A stretch of 64,000 nucleotides of DNA. Origin: Mycolicibacterium setense (lineage in GTDB: Bacteria > Actinomycetota > Actinomycetes > Mycobacteriales > Mycobacteriaceae). The position numbers and the translations under genes were made by a program. The notes below the pieces were generated by a model. The model saw only the letters and a program-made list of their open reading frames with translations. It searched no databases and was not told the DNA's origin. The stretch lies in the NCBI RefSeq assembly GCF_000805385.1, contig NZ_JTJW01000008.1:434001-498000 (forward strand). Direction: 5' to 3'. Below, piece by piece: positions 26,289-34,955 of this stretch; position 1 is the first letter of the stretch; each line of letters starts with the position of its first letter.

Positions 26289-26299
26289 CCTCCGAACAA

Positions 26300-26318
26300 T
26301 TAGTAAAGGCTGCCCTAA
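26300..26318. promoter_or_regulatory. IdeR-like box, mbtB side
   Basis: TTAGTAAAGGCTGCCCTAA matches 14 of 19 positions of the IdeR consensus. It lies between the divergent mbtB and mbtA starts, 11 bp from mbtB. IdeR represses mycobactin genes when iron is sufficient. Confidence 0.8.
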
Positions 26319-26319
26319 C

Positions 26320-26338
26320 TTAGTGGAGGTTATCCTAT
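26320..26338. promoter_or_regulatory. IdeR-like box, mbtA side
   Basis: TTAGTGGAGGTTATCCTAT matches 13 of 19 consensus positions. It starts 20 bp after the first box and overlaps the candidate mbtA -10 hexamer, so binding would block that promoter. Confidence 0.75.
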
Positions 26339-26341
26339 ATT
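26336..26341 (+). promoter_or_regulatory. Candidate -10 of the mbtA promoter
   Basis: TATATT lies 41 bp before the mbtA ATG and is partly covered by the second IdeR-like box. No strong -35 was recognised. Confidence 0.5.
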
Positions 26342-26382
26342 CGATCTGCCGACACACTTACCCGAGGGGAGCCAGAACACCG

Positions 26383-28032
26383 ATGACCACCGGTTTTGAC
26401 CGCGAACTGGACGAACTGGCAAACGGATTCACCCCGTTCCCCGAGGACCGTGCCGAGGTGTACCGCGAGCTCGGCTACTGGCAGGGCAAACCGCTGGACA
26501 GCATCCTGCGCGAGGCGGCGCAGCGCTGGCCCGACAAGCCCGCCGTGGTCGACGCCACCGGTGTCCACACCTTCGCCGAACTGGACGCGCTGGCCGACCG
26601 CATCGGCGCGGCACTCGCCGCCCGCGGGATCGCGCCCGGCGACCGCATCCTGGTTCAGCTGCCGAATACCCGCGAATTCGCCGTTGCCACTTTCGGTTTA
26701 CTGCGCGCGGGCGCTGTCCCGGTGTTGTGCCTGCCCGGTCACCGATCGGCCGAGCTCGGCCACTTCGCCGCGGTCAGCGGCGCCGTCGGACTCGTGATCC
26801 CCGACGTCATCGCCGGATTCGACCACCGCGACCTGGCCGCCCAGATCGTCGCCGAACACCCGCGGTTGCGCCACGTGCTCGTCGACGGCGACCCGGGGCC
26901 CTTCCAATCCTGGTCAGCCCTCAAAGACTTCGAAGCAGCCGGCCCGCCGGACATCACCGTCGACACCAGCGGTCCGGCCGTCCTGCTGGTATCCGGCGGC
27001 ACCACCGGGCTACCGAAGCTCATTCCCCGCACCCACGACGACTACCTCTACAACGCCGCCGCGTGCGCACAGGCCTGCGAAATGGTGCACGACGACGTGT
27101 ATTTGGCGGTGCTACCCGCCGGGCACAACTTTCCCCTCGCCTGCCCCGGCCTGCTCGGGTCGATGACCGTCGGTGCGACCACCGTCTACACCGATGACCC
27201 TAGCCCCGAATCGGCCTTCGCACTGATCAACACCCACGGTGTCACCGTGACCGGACTCGTCAACGCCCTGGCCAAGCTGTGGGCCCAGGCCTGCGACTGG
27301 GAGCCGGTGCTGCCCACCTCTCTGCGCGTCGTCCAGGTCGGCGGATCAAGGATGTCCCCTGAAGAGGCCCGCTTCATCCGGGAGGGCCTGAGCCCGGGAC
27401 TGCAACAGATCTTCGGAATGGCCGAGGGCATGCTGAATTTCACTCGGCCCGGCGATCCGGTGGACGTGGTGGAGCACACCCAGGGCCGGCCGATGTCCCC
27501 GCACGACGAGATGCGGGTGGTCGATGAGGACGGCAGCGAGGTCACGCCCGGACAGGAGGGTGAGCTGCTGGTGCGCGGGCCGTACACGCTCAACGGCTAC
27601 TACCGCGCCGAGGAGGCCAATGCCCGGTCCTTCAGCCCCGACGGTTTCTACCGCACCGGGGACCGGGTCCGAATCTTCACCGACGGGCCGAGGGCCGGCT
27701 ACGTCGAGGTGACGGGGCGGATCAAAGATGTCATCCACCGCGGCGGCGAGACGGTGTCGGCCACCGACCTGGAGGACCACCTGCTGACCCACCCGGCGGT
27801 CTACGCGGCCGCCGCGGTGGCGCTGCCCGACGACTACCTCGGCGAAAAGATCTGTGCAGCGGTGGTTTTCAAGGGCGCGCCGATCACCCTGGTGCAGCTC
27901 AACGAGTTCCTCGACCAACGTGGCGCGTCGGCCCACGCCAGGCCCGACATGTTGGTCCCGATGTCGACCCTGCCCGCCACCGCGGTGGGCAAGGTCGACA
28001 AGAAGAAGTTGATCGCCGCGATCACCGGCTGA
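26383..28032 (+). CDS. mbtA: Aryl-acid AMP ligase MbtA
   Basis: MbtA adenylates salicylate (and here possibly 6-methylsalicylate) and transfers it to the aryl carrier of MbtB. The 549-aa protein has the EntE/DhbE-type core SGGTTGLPKLIPRTH (about 204-218), FGMAEGMLNFTR, FYRTGDRV, GRIKDVIHRGGE and the C-terminal catalytic lysine region GKVDKKK. The open frame extends to 26053, but ATG 26383 (MTTGFDREL) is the family start and lies past the promoter. It is divergent from mbtB. At its 3' end it overlaps the stop of the oppositely oriented PKS by 11 bp. Confidence 0.96.
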   Translation: MTTGFDRELDELANGFTPFPEDRAEVYRELGYWQGKPLDSILREAAQRWPDKPAVVDATGVHTFAELDALADRIGAALAARGIAPGDRILVQLPNTREFAVATFGLLRAGAVPVLCLPGHRSAELGHFAAVSGAVGLVIPDVIAGFDHRDLAAQIVAEHPRLRHVLVDGDPGPFQSWSALKDFEAAGPPDITVDTSGPAVLLVSGGTTGLPKLIPRTHDDYLYNAAACAQACEMVHDDVYLAVLPAGHNFPLACPGLLGSMTVGATTVYTDDPSPESAFALINTHGVTVTGLVNALAKLWAQACDWEPVLPTSLRVVQVGGSRMSPEEARFIREGLSPGLQQIFGMAEGMLNFTRPGDPVDVVEHTQGRPMSPHDEMRVVDEDGSEVTPGQEGELLVRGPYTLNGYYRAEEANARSFSPDGFYRTGDRVRIFTDGPRAGYVEVTGRIKDVIHRGGETVSATDLEDHLLTHPAVYAAAAVALPDDYLGEKICAAVVFKGAPITLVQLNEFLDQRGASAHARPDMLVPMSTLPATAVGKVDKKKLIAAITG

Positions 28033-31000
28033 GCGAACGTCCCGCCTCGGGGTCCAGCAGCTCGACGATCCTGGCTGTCACTGCCGCCGCGGTGGGGTGC
28101 TCCCACAGCAGCGTCGGCGGCAGTGACAGCCCGGTTTGCTTCTCGAGCTGGCGACGCAGCCGCACCGTCATGATCGAATCGACCCCCAGCTCCACCAGCG
28201 GAAGGTCCACGTTCACGTCCGACTCGGCGAGCCCCAATTGGCTTGCCACCGCGGTTAATACGTGTGCCGCGAGCTTTTCGGGGTCGAACTCCCCCGCGGC
28301 CGGCTCCGCGATGTCAGGCTCCTCCTCGGGTGCCACATCCGCCAGGATCGGCACGGCCGCGGCCGCGGGCAGGACCGGCAGGACCACGACATTGGCCGTG
28401 TCCTCACGCATCGCCAGGTCGAGCGCGCGCATCGCATCGTCGGCTCCGACCGTGCCCATGCCGAGCGCGTCGAGTTGGGCCGCGACGAACTCCGAGGTCG
28501 AGCCCATCCCCAGACCGCGCCACGCGGTCCAGGCGACGGCGGTGGTGCGGTCCCCGAGGCTGCGCCGGTGCCGGGCCATGCCGTCCAGGAACGAATTGGC
28601 ACAGCCATAGGCACCCTGCCCCGGGAAACCGGCCAGGTAACCGCATGAGGAGAACAGCACCATCCAGTCGAGCTGGGCAGGCGGGAACACCTCGTGCAGC
28701 GCAAGAGTTCCCTGCACCTTCGGATGCATCGCGGCGGCGAACTCGTCGGCGGTCGTATTCATCAGCAGCGCACCGGCTTCCACCCCGGCAGCGTGGATGA
28801 CACCGCGCACCGGCGGCAGCGGGCGCAACACCTCCCGCAGCGCATCGGCCGATCCGGGTGCTGCGATGTCCACCGCTGCGACGGTGACCGACACTCCGCG
28901 TTCCTCGAGTGCGGTGACCGCACGCACTGCCGAAGACTCGGTGCCCTCGGCCCAGGCCGACCGGTCCCCCAGGCCCGAGCGTGATAGCAGCACCAGACGG
29001 CGGGCGCCGAGATCGGCCAGGCGCTGGGCCATCCGCAGGCCGAGCACACCGGTGCCGCCGGTGATCAGATACGTCCCGCCCGGAGTGCACTGCATCGGGC
29101 TCGCCTGCACCGCGACTCCCGATCCCGATGCGGACAGGCGGGCGGCCAGGGCCACCCCGTCGCGGACCACCAGGACTCCGTGCCCAGCCGTTGATCCCAG
29201 CGCCGTCAGCGGAAGGCGCCCGTCGGCCACGTCGACGACACCGCCCCACAACTGCGGATGCTCGGCTGCGGCGACCCGGCCGAGGCCCCACAGCGGTGCG
29301 TGGATCACGTTGGCTCCCTCGTGGACACCAACGGTGAGCGCCCACAGCCGCGCCGACAAGCCCACGCGCTGCTGCAAGGCCAATGTCCGGACCACCAGGT
29401 CCACGGCGGCCTCGGGTGCGTCATCGTCGCGCGGCAACACCAGCACGACGGCGTGATCGCCCAGTTCGCTTGGCAGGGAGCCGAAATCGACGATCGATTC
29501 CAACTCCGTCGGGTCTTCCACCGCCACGTACGGCACGCCGGCCTCGGTCAGATCGTCCACGGCGGCTTCCAGCCTGTCGACGTCACCGCCCACCAGCACC
29601 ACCCCACTGGGCGGGCGCTCGCCGCGAGCCGGCACCGGATGCCACGACACCCGGTGCACGATCCGGCGGACATCGGTCGCCGAGGACTCGCGGCCGGGAT
29701 TCTCCAGCTCCTCGAAGGTCATTCCGTCGATGGAGAGCAGCACCGTTCCGGACTCGTCGGTGATCGCCACATCGGTGGTGGTGGTGCCCGGCCTGCGACG
29801 CACCGACAGCATCGCGGTCGCCGGCGGCGCGGCCTGTACCTGCACCCTTTCGATGGCGGCAGGCATCCGCAACCGGGGCGGACCGTCGAACGTCGTCGAG
29901 GCAGCCGAGGTGGCCGCGTCCACCAGTGAGGCCCACGTGCTCGGTTGTGTGCCGTCGGGCTCGGATGTCACCCGGGCCAGCAGCTCACCTTCGCCGCGGC
30001 GCAGATCCTCGATGTCCCAACCGAATCCCATGGCAGCGACTCCCAGCTCGGCCAGGGTGTCGATGACGTGACGGGGCGGCAGCAACTCGGTGCAGCGGGC
30101 GCGGGCCGCATCGAGGTCGACATCGGCGACCTCCGCGCGGACCGGATCCACCACCGCGCTGCTGTGCGTCAACCATCCGCCGTCCAACTCTTCGCCGGCG
30201 TCGGCCAGCCGCGAGGCCAGGGTCAACTCGCGGTCGGTGAGCACCACCTGGAGATCCCGGGCGCGGGCCGGAGCCACCGGCGTTCGCAGCCGCACATCTG
30301 TCAATGCGGCGCCGGTCGTCGACGCCGCGCCGGCTGCCAGGAAGGTATTCAGCAGCACCGCGGCAGGCACGATTTCGGTGCCCTGCACCGGATGGTCACC
30401 GGGATAGGGCCGGGTGTCGAAGTCCAGCCGGGTCTGCCACATGCGGGTGGTGACGGTCCCAGCCACGTCGGTACGCCCGCCCAGCAGCGTGTGGCCGGTG
30501 GGGTCGTGCACCGCCCGCCCACCGGGGGCGGCGGTGGGCACCCGCCAGAAGTGCCGATGCTGCCATTGGGTGACGGGCAGGTCGGCGGCCCACGGATCAG
30601 CCTGGCCGACACCATGATCGATCTCGGCGCCGTGGCAGTACAGCGTGGCGATCGCGGTCATGACCGCCGGCGACTCGCTCGTGTCGCGACGCAGGAGCGG
30701 TACCACCGCGTGGTCGTCCATGCCCAGGTGCAGCAGGGTCTCGACGATCGAGTGTGAAACCACGGGATGTGCGGACACTTCGAGGAACAGCCGGTGTCCA
30801 TCTTCGGCTGCCGCTGTGACGGCCTCGGCGAACCGGACCTGCCCGCGCAGGTTTTGCACCCAATAGTCGGCGTCCCTCGGTGCGCCGGAGCGCGCGTCGG
30901 CCAATGCCGTGGTGTACAGCGGGATCACCGCGTCCCGCGGCGGCTCGAGCCCCGCGACGCTGTCGGCCAGGGCACCGGTCAGATCGTCCATCGCGGGGCT

Positions 31001-33175
31001 GTGGAATGCCACGTCGGTGTTCACCCGGCGCACCACGATGCCGTCGGCTGCCCAGGATTCGCAGACCCGCTCCACCGCTTCGGTCTGGCCCGAGATCACA
31101 CAGGATTCCGCCGAGGCGCTGATGGCCGCCACCACGTCGGTGCGTTCGCCGAGCCGCCGTTGCGCCTCCGCGAACGGCAGCCGGACCAAAGCCATGGCGC
31201 CGCAACCCATCACGGCGCGGAACCCGCGGGCCCGGTAGCACGCCACGGCGGCACCCTGGCGCAGTTCGAACACCCCGGAGACCACGCACGCCGCGACCTC
31301 ACCGACCGAGTGACCGATCACCGCGGCAGGACGCACGCCGCGCTCGCGCAGTACCGCGGCCAGACCGACCTGCATCGCGAAGGTCAGCGCCTGGATCCGG
31401 TCGGTGCCACCCAACTCGCCGCTGCTCAGCGCCTCGCGGGCGGAGAAGCCGAGCTCGCGCCCGAAGACCTCGTCCACCTCGTCGATGACGCGCGCGAAAG
31501 TTGGCTCGGCCGTGAGCAACTCACGGCCCATACCGGTCCAGTGCGAGCCATGTCCCGAGAACACCCACACGGCGTCCCGCGCCTGCCCGCCGGGAAGTTC
31601 TCCGGTGACCACACCGCCACCGGCCTCACCTTGCGACAGTGCATCCAGGCCGGCGATCAGTTCATGCCGATGCTCGGCGATGACAGCGGCCCGGACCGGT
31701 TCGTGCGAACGCCGGGCCCACAATGTGGTGGCCACCGGCGCCACTTCCTGATGGCCCGCGCGCAGATGATCGGCAAGCGCTTCGGCCTGGCGGGTCAGTC
31801 GCTGCACGGAACGCGCCGAGAGCGGGACGATGACCGGGCCGGACACCTCCAGTGGGGAGTCCTGTTGTGCCGGAGCCTCTTCGAGCAAGATATGCGCGAT
31901 GGTGCCGCCGTAGCCGTAGCTGCACACCGCGGCCTGACGAGGGGTGTCTGTGCGCGGCCAGGGTTCGACCTCGGTGGGCACCCGAAGTCCGCTGCTGTCC
32001 CAGTCGACGGCGGCGGTCAGTTGCCGCAGGCCGGCGGTGGGCGGGATCGCCTCGTGGTGCAGAGCCAGGACGGTCTTGATCAGGCCCATCACCCCGGCAC
32101 CGCCCTCGAGGTGGCCGATGTTGGGTTTGACCGAACCGATACGGCAGCGGTCCTGATCAGCGCGTCCGACGCCGTACACCTCGGCCAGCGCCCCGACCTC
32201 GGTGGGATCGCCTGTGGGAGTTCCGGTTCCGTGCGCCTCGATGTAGCCGACGCCGGCTGGTTCGACTCCCGACATCGCGCATGCGCGCCGGAACATGTCG
32301 GCCTGCGCGGCGCCGTTGGGCGACATGATGCCCACCGTTCGCCCGTCCTGGGCGGTGGCACCGCCCCGTACGACCGCCAGGATGCGGTCGCCGTCGCGTT
32401 CGGCGTCGGCGAGTCGTTTGAGGACCACGACGCCGGCTCCCTCACCGCGGCCGTAGCCGTCGGCTGCGGCATCGAAGGTCTTGCAGCGGCCGTCGGGGGC
32501 CGTGGCTCCGGCCTCATCGAGCACGCGCGTCAAGCCGGGGCCGATCAAGGCGCTGACGCCGCCGGCCAGGGCAAGGGAGGTCTCGCCTGCCCGCAGCATC
32601 TGGCACGCCTGATGCACCGCGACCAACGAGGCCGCGCACGCGGCGTCCAGCGCGACACTCGGCCCGCGGAGATCGAGCAGATGCGAGACCCGGTTGGCGA
32701 TGCCGCACAGCGAAGTACCGATACCGGTCCACGCGTCGATGCCCGGCAGGTCCTCCATGATCAACTTGCCGTAGTCGTCGGAGTTGACGCCCATCAGCAC
32801 CGCGGTGTCGCTGCCGGCCAGCGCCCTCGGCGAAACCCCGGCGTGTTCGAGAGCCTCCCAGCTGACCTCTAGCGCGAGCCGCTGCTGAGGGTCCATCACC
32901 TCGGCCTCGCGTGGCGAGACGCCGAAGAACTCGGCGTCGAAGCCGGCGAGATCGTCGAGGAAGGTGCCGAGCCGGGTGACTTCACGCAGGACAGCCGCAT
33001 TACGCGGATCACGCCGCAGGTAGGGCTCCCAGCGCTCCTCGGGCACCTCGGTGACGTGGCTACGGCCCTCGACGAGGAAGTTCCAGAAATCCGCCGGCGT
33101 CGCGACATTGCCCGCGACGCGGCAGCCCAACCCGATGACGGCTATGGGTTCCGGGGTCGAGTGGTCGGGTCCCAT
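28022..33175 (-). CDS. Iterative type I PKS, 6-methylsalicylate synthase-like
   Basis: This single-module PKS of 1717 aa has domains KS (Cys180, His315, His355), malonyl-type AT (VFSGHGSHW 538-546, Ser623 in GHSVGE, VAFHS 722-726), DH/TH (His928 in HPVQGTEIVP, the H-x3-G-x4-P motif), KR (TYLITGGTGVLGL near 1340) and ACP (Ser1667 in LGVDS). It has no ER or TE. This order and the RPYPGDHPVQGTEIVPAAV block are hallmarks of 6-methylsalicylic and orsellinic acid synthases of fungi and bacteria. The KR favours 6-methylsalicylate. The gene sits between mbtA and mbtI, with an IdeR-like box in front. I infer that it supplies a ring-methylated aryl acid for mycobactin. The exact product is not proven by sequence alone. 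Confidence 0.88.
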   Translation of the reverse strand: MGPDHSTPEPIAVIGLGCRVAGNVATPADFWNFLVEGRSHVTEVPEERWEPYLRRDPRNAAVLREVTRLGTFLDDLAGFDAEFFGVSPREAEVMDPQQRLALEVSWEALEHAGVSPRALAGSDTAVLMGVNSDDYGKLIMEDLPGIDAWTGIGTSLCGIANRVSHLLDLRGPSVALDAACAASLVAVHQACQMLRAGETSLALAGGVSALIGPGLTRVLDEAGATAPDGRCKTFDAAADGYGRGEGAGVVVLKRLADAERDGDRILAVVRGGATAQDGRTVGIMSPNGAAQADMFRRACAMSGVEPAGVGYIEAHGTGTPTGDPTEVGALAEVYGVGRADQDRCRIGSVKPNIGHLEGGAGVMGLIKTVLALHHEAIPPTAGLRQLTAAVDWDSSGLRVPTEVEPWPRTDTPRQAAVCSYGYGGTIAHILLEEAPAQQDSPLEVSGPVIVPLSARSVQRLTRQAEALADHLRAGHQEVAPVATTLWARRSHEPVRAAVIAEHRHELIAGLDALSQGEAGGGVVTGELPGGQARDAVWVFSGHGSHWTGMGRELLTAEPTFARVIDEVDEVFGRELGFSAREALSSGELGGTDRIQALTFAMQVGLAAVLRERGVRPAAVIGHSVGEVAACVVSGVFELRQGAAVACYRARGFRAVMGCGAMALVRLPFAEAQRRLGERTDVVAAISASAESCVISGQTEAVERVCESWAADGIVVRRVNTDVAFHSPAMDDLTGALADSVAGLEPPRDAVIPLYTTALADARSGAPRDADYWVQNLRGQVRFAEAVTAAAEDGHRLFLEVSAHPVVSHSIVETLLHLGMDDHAVVPLLRRDTSESPAVMTAIATLYCHGAEIDHGVGQADPWAADLPVTQWQHRHFWRVPTAAPGGRAVHDPTGHTLLGGRTDVAGTVTTRMWQTRLDFDTRPYPGDHPVQGTEIVPAAVLLNTFLAAGAASTTGAALTDVRLRTPVAPARARDLQVVLTDRELTLASRLADAGEELDGGWLTHSSAVVDPVRAEVADVDLDAARARCTELLPPRHVIDTLAELGVAAMGFGWDIEDLRRGEGELLARVTSEPDGTQPSTWASLVDAATSAASTTFDGPPRLRMPAAIERVQVQAAPPATAMLSVRRRPGTTTTDVAITDESGTVLLSIDGMTFEELENPGRESSATDVRRIVHRVSWHPVPARGERPPSGVVLVGGDVDRLEAAVDDLTEAGVPYVAVEDPTELESIVDFGSLPSELGDHAVVLVLPRDDDAPEAAVDLVVRTLALQQRVGLSARLWALTVGVHEGANVIHAPLWGLGRVAAAEHPQLWGGVVDVADGRLPLTALGSTAGHGVLVVRDGVALAARLSASGSGVAVQASPMQCTPGGTYLITGGTGVLGLRMAQRLADLGARRLVLLSRSGLGDRSAWAEGTESSAVRAVTALEERGVSVTVAAVDIAAPGSADALREVLRPLPPVRGVIHAAGVEAGALLMNTTADEFAAAMHPKVQGTLALHEVFPPAQLDWMVLFSSCGYLAGFPGQGAYGCANSFLDGMARHRRSLGDRTTAVAWTAWRGLGMGSTSEFVAAQLDALGMGTVGADDAMRALDLAMREDTANVVVLPVLPAAAAVPILADVAPEEEPDIAEPAAGEFDPEKLAAHVLTAVASQLGLAESDVNVDLPLVELGVDSIMTVRLRRQLEKQTGLSLPPTLLWEHPTAAAVTARIVELLDPEAGRSLSR

Positions 33176-33202
33176 GTCAGCAGGACCCCGTCCGAAGGTA
33201 AG

Positions 33203-33221
33203 TCTGGATAGGCTTGCCTAA
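33203..33221. promoter_or_regulatory. IdeR-like box before the PKS
   Basis: TCTGGATAGGCTTGCCTAA matches 14 of 19 positions of the IdeR consensus and lies 27 bp upstream of the PKS ATG. It suggests that the PKS is iron-repressed like the mbt genes. Confidence 0.7.
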
Positions 33222-33403
33222 ATACGCTGCCGACATGCGGACAATAGTGGCACACGATCCGAGAGAGCAGGAGTTCTACCTCAGAACCAGCTGTGAATCT
33301 TCTGGGACGCCCCCAGGTGGCGATGACGTGCGTGTTTATCGATCGAGGCGGCGGTCGTGGCTACCTGTTCGCGATCGCGGGTGGCCGCCGTCGGCGTGTT
33401 AGC

Positions 33404-34795
33404 TCACTCACATGTCGGTTCGGCTCCCTCGACGAGGTACGGCGACAACGTGCTCAGCTTCTCGCAGGTCTCCTCGAACTCGCGGTCGGGCGTGGACTCG
33501 GCGATGATCCCGGCTCCGGCCCGCAGCCAGGTGTGGCCGTCGGCTTCATAGGCAGCCCGTAGCGCGAGCGCTGCATCGAGCGAACCGTCGGCCGAGAACA
33601 TCGCCACGGCGCCCGAATACAGTCCACGGGGCAGTTCGTCGTGGCGAAGAATCGCCTCGACGCCCTCCGCCTTGGGAATTCCCGATGCCGTCACCGCCGG
33701 GAACAGCGCTTCCAGTGCGTCCATGCGGTCCATCGACGGGTCGAGACGGGCCCCCACCGTGGATCCCAGGTGCTGGACACTTCCGCGCTCACGAATGGTC
33801 ATGAAGTCGGTGACGGTCGCCGTGCCGGGTTCGGCGACTTCGGCAATCTCCTTGAGCGAACTGCGTACCGATATCGCGTGTTCGACGATTTCCTTGGAGT
33901 TGGACTCCAGGTCGTCGCGGGCCGCCTGATCGTTGGCGGCGCCGCGGCCGAAAGCCCGGGTTCCGGCCAGTGGTTCGGTCACCACGAGCCCGTCCTGGTG
34001 CACGGCGGCAACGAGTTCGGGACTGTAGCCGAGCGCACGCAGCGGACCGAGCCGCAACAGAAATGACCGGGCCGGATTGTTGTGCCGGCGGCCCAGCCGG
34101 TAGGTCGACGGGAAGTCGAGGCGGAAGGGTACGTCGAAGCTCCGCGACAGGATCACCTTCTGATACCGACCCCGTCCGATCTCGTCGATCGCGGACGCCA
34201 CCCGGTCGCGGTAGGCGCTGCCGTCCTGCCGGATGTCAACGCCTCGGGGGGCGGCGGTGGGCGCGACTCCCTCGGCGATCAGGCGCCGCACGACATCGTG
34301 GTGGATCTCGCCGCCACCGAGCACGGTGACCCGTTCCGCGGTGACCTCGATCTGCACCCGCGGGCTGAAGACCCGGGCCAACGGTGTCTTCGGCGCCAAC
34401 CGGTCCTCGAGACCGAACTTGAACGCGCCGAATTCGAATGCGACCCAGCCGAATGCGGTGTCGGCATAGGTTTCCGAGTCGGCAAGCATGAGATCCACCG
34501 CTTCGCCGAGCACACCGCCCGGCTTACCGGTCCATGACCGACGGGCCGCTACCGCGCCATCCCGGGTGAGTCGCAGTTCATCGCTGTCCAACTCGACACC
34601 ACACTGCGCTCCGCAAGCCAGAATCCACCGGTTTCCCCGCTCGTACACCACGTAATCGCTGCCATCCTCGGACAGCGCGCGAGCGATCTCGGCGACCAAA
34701 TCGGCTGGGCCGGTCGCGTTGTCACCTGCAGGCAGCTCGAACGAGGCGAGCGCGGCCGAAGCATTGCAGTCAGCTTGGTCGTTCCGTGTGAGCAT
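33404..34795 (-). CDS. mbtI: Salicylate synthase MbtI
   Basis: MbtI converts chorismate through isochorismate to salicylate, the first step of mycobactin synthesis. The 463-aa chorismate-utilising enzyme shows DFMTIRERGSVQHLGSTVGA, GIPKAEGVEAI, GLYSGAVAMFSADGSLDAAL and the C-terminal RAGAGIIAESTPDREFEET. Length and motifs are normal, so it should be active. The gene is upstream of the PKS on the same strand with a 228-bp gap that holds an IdeR-like box, so the two are probably separate transcription units. Confidence 0.96.
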   Translation of the reverse strand: MLTRNDQADCNASAALASFELPAGDNATGPADLVAEIARALSEDGSDYVVYERGNRWILACGAQCGVELDSDELRLTRDGAVAARRSWTGKPGGVLGEAVDLMLADSETYADTAFGWVAFEFGAFKFGLEDRLAPKTPLARVFSPRVQIEVTAERVTVLGGGEIHHDVVRRLIAEGVAPTAAPRGVDIRQDGSAYRDRVASAIDEIGRGRYQKVILSRSFDVPFRLDFPSTYRLGRRHNNPARSFLLRLGPLRALGYSPELVAAVHQDGLVVTEPLAGTRAFGRGAANDQAARDDLESNSKEIVEHAISVRSSLKEIAEVAEPGTATVTDFMTIRERGSVQHLGSTVGARLDPSMDRMDALEALFPAVTASGIPKAEGVEAILRHDELPRGLYSGAVAMFSADGSLDAALALRAAYEADGHTWLRAGAGIIAESTPDREFEETCEKLSTLSPYLVEGAEPTCE

Positions 34796-34800
34796 TCCGC

Positions 34801-34819
34801 AAAGCGTAGCCTTGCCTTA
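34801..34819. promoter_or_regulatory. Weak IdeR-like box before mbtI
   Basis: On the minus strand TAAGGCAAGGCTACGCTTT matches 12 of 19 consensus positions, with a good left half and poor right half. It lies 5 bp upstream of the mbtI ATG. Confidence 0.45.
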
Positions 34820-34955
34820 CTCATCGCACAGACCTACGTACTTGCCACGTATCTACTACGGAATCAATATCTCCCGCATAGGATTTGCACACCTGGCTCC
34901 AGCGCTAACACAGGCGTCTCACAGGCTTCGCACAGACGCCCGCTGGTTGTGTCTC

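Noticed and set aside
33214..33402. 62-codon plus-strand ORF in the PKS-mbtI intergenic region
   Set aside because: No ribosome-binding site, its start lies inside the IdeR-like box, and the composition shows no coding bias. Treated as non-coding.
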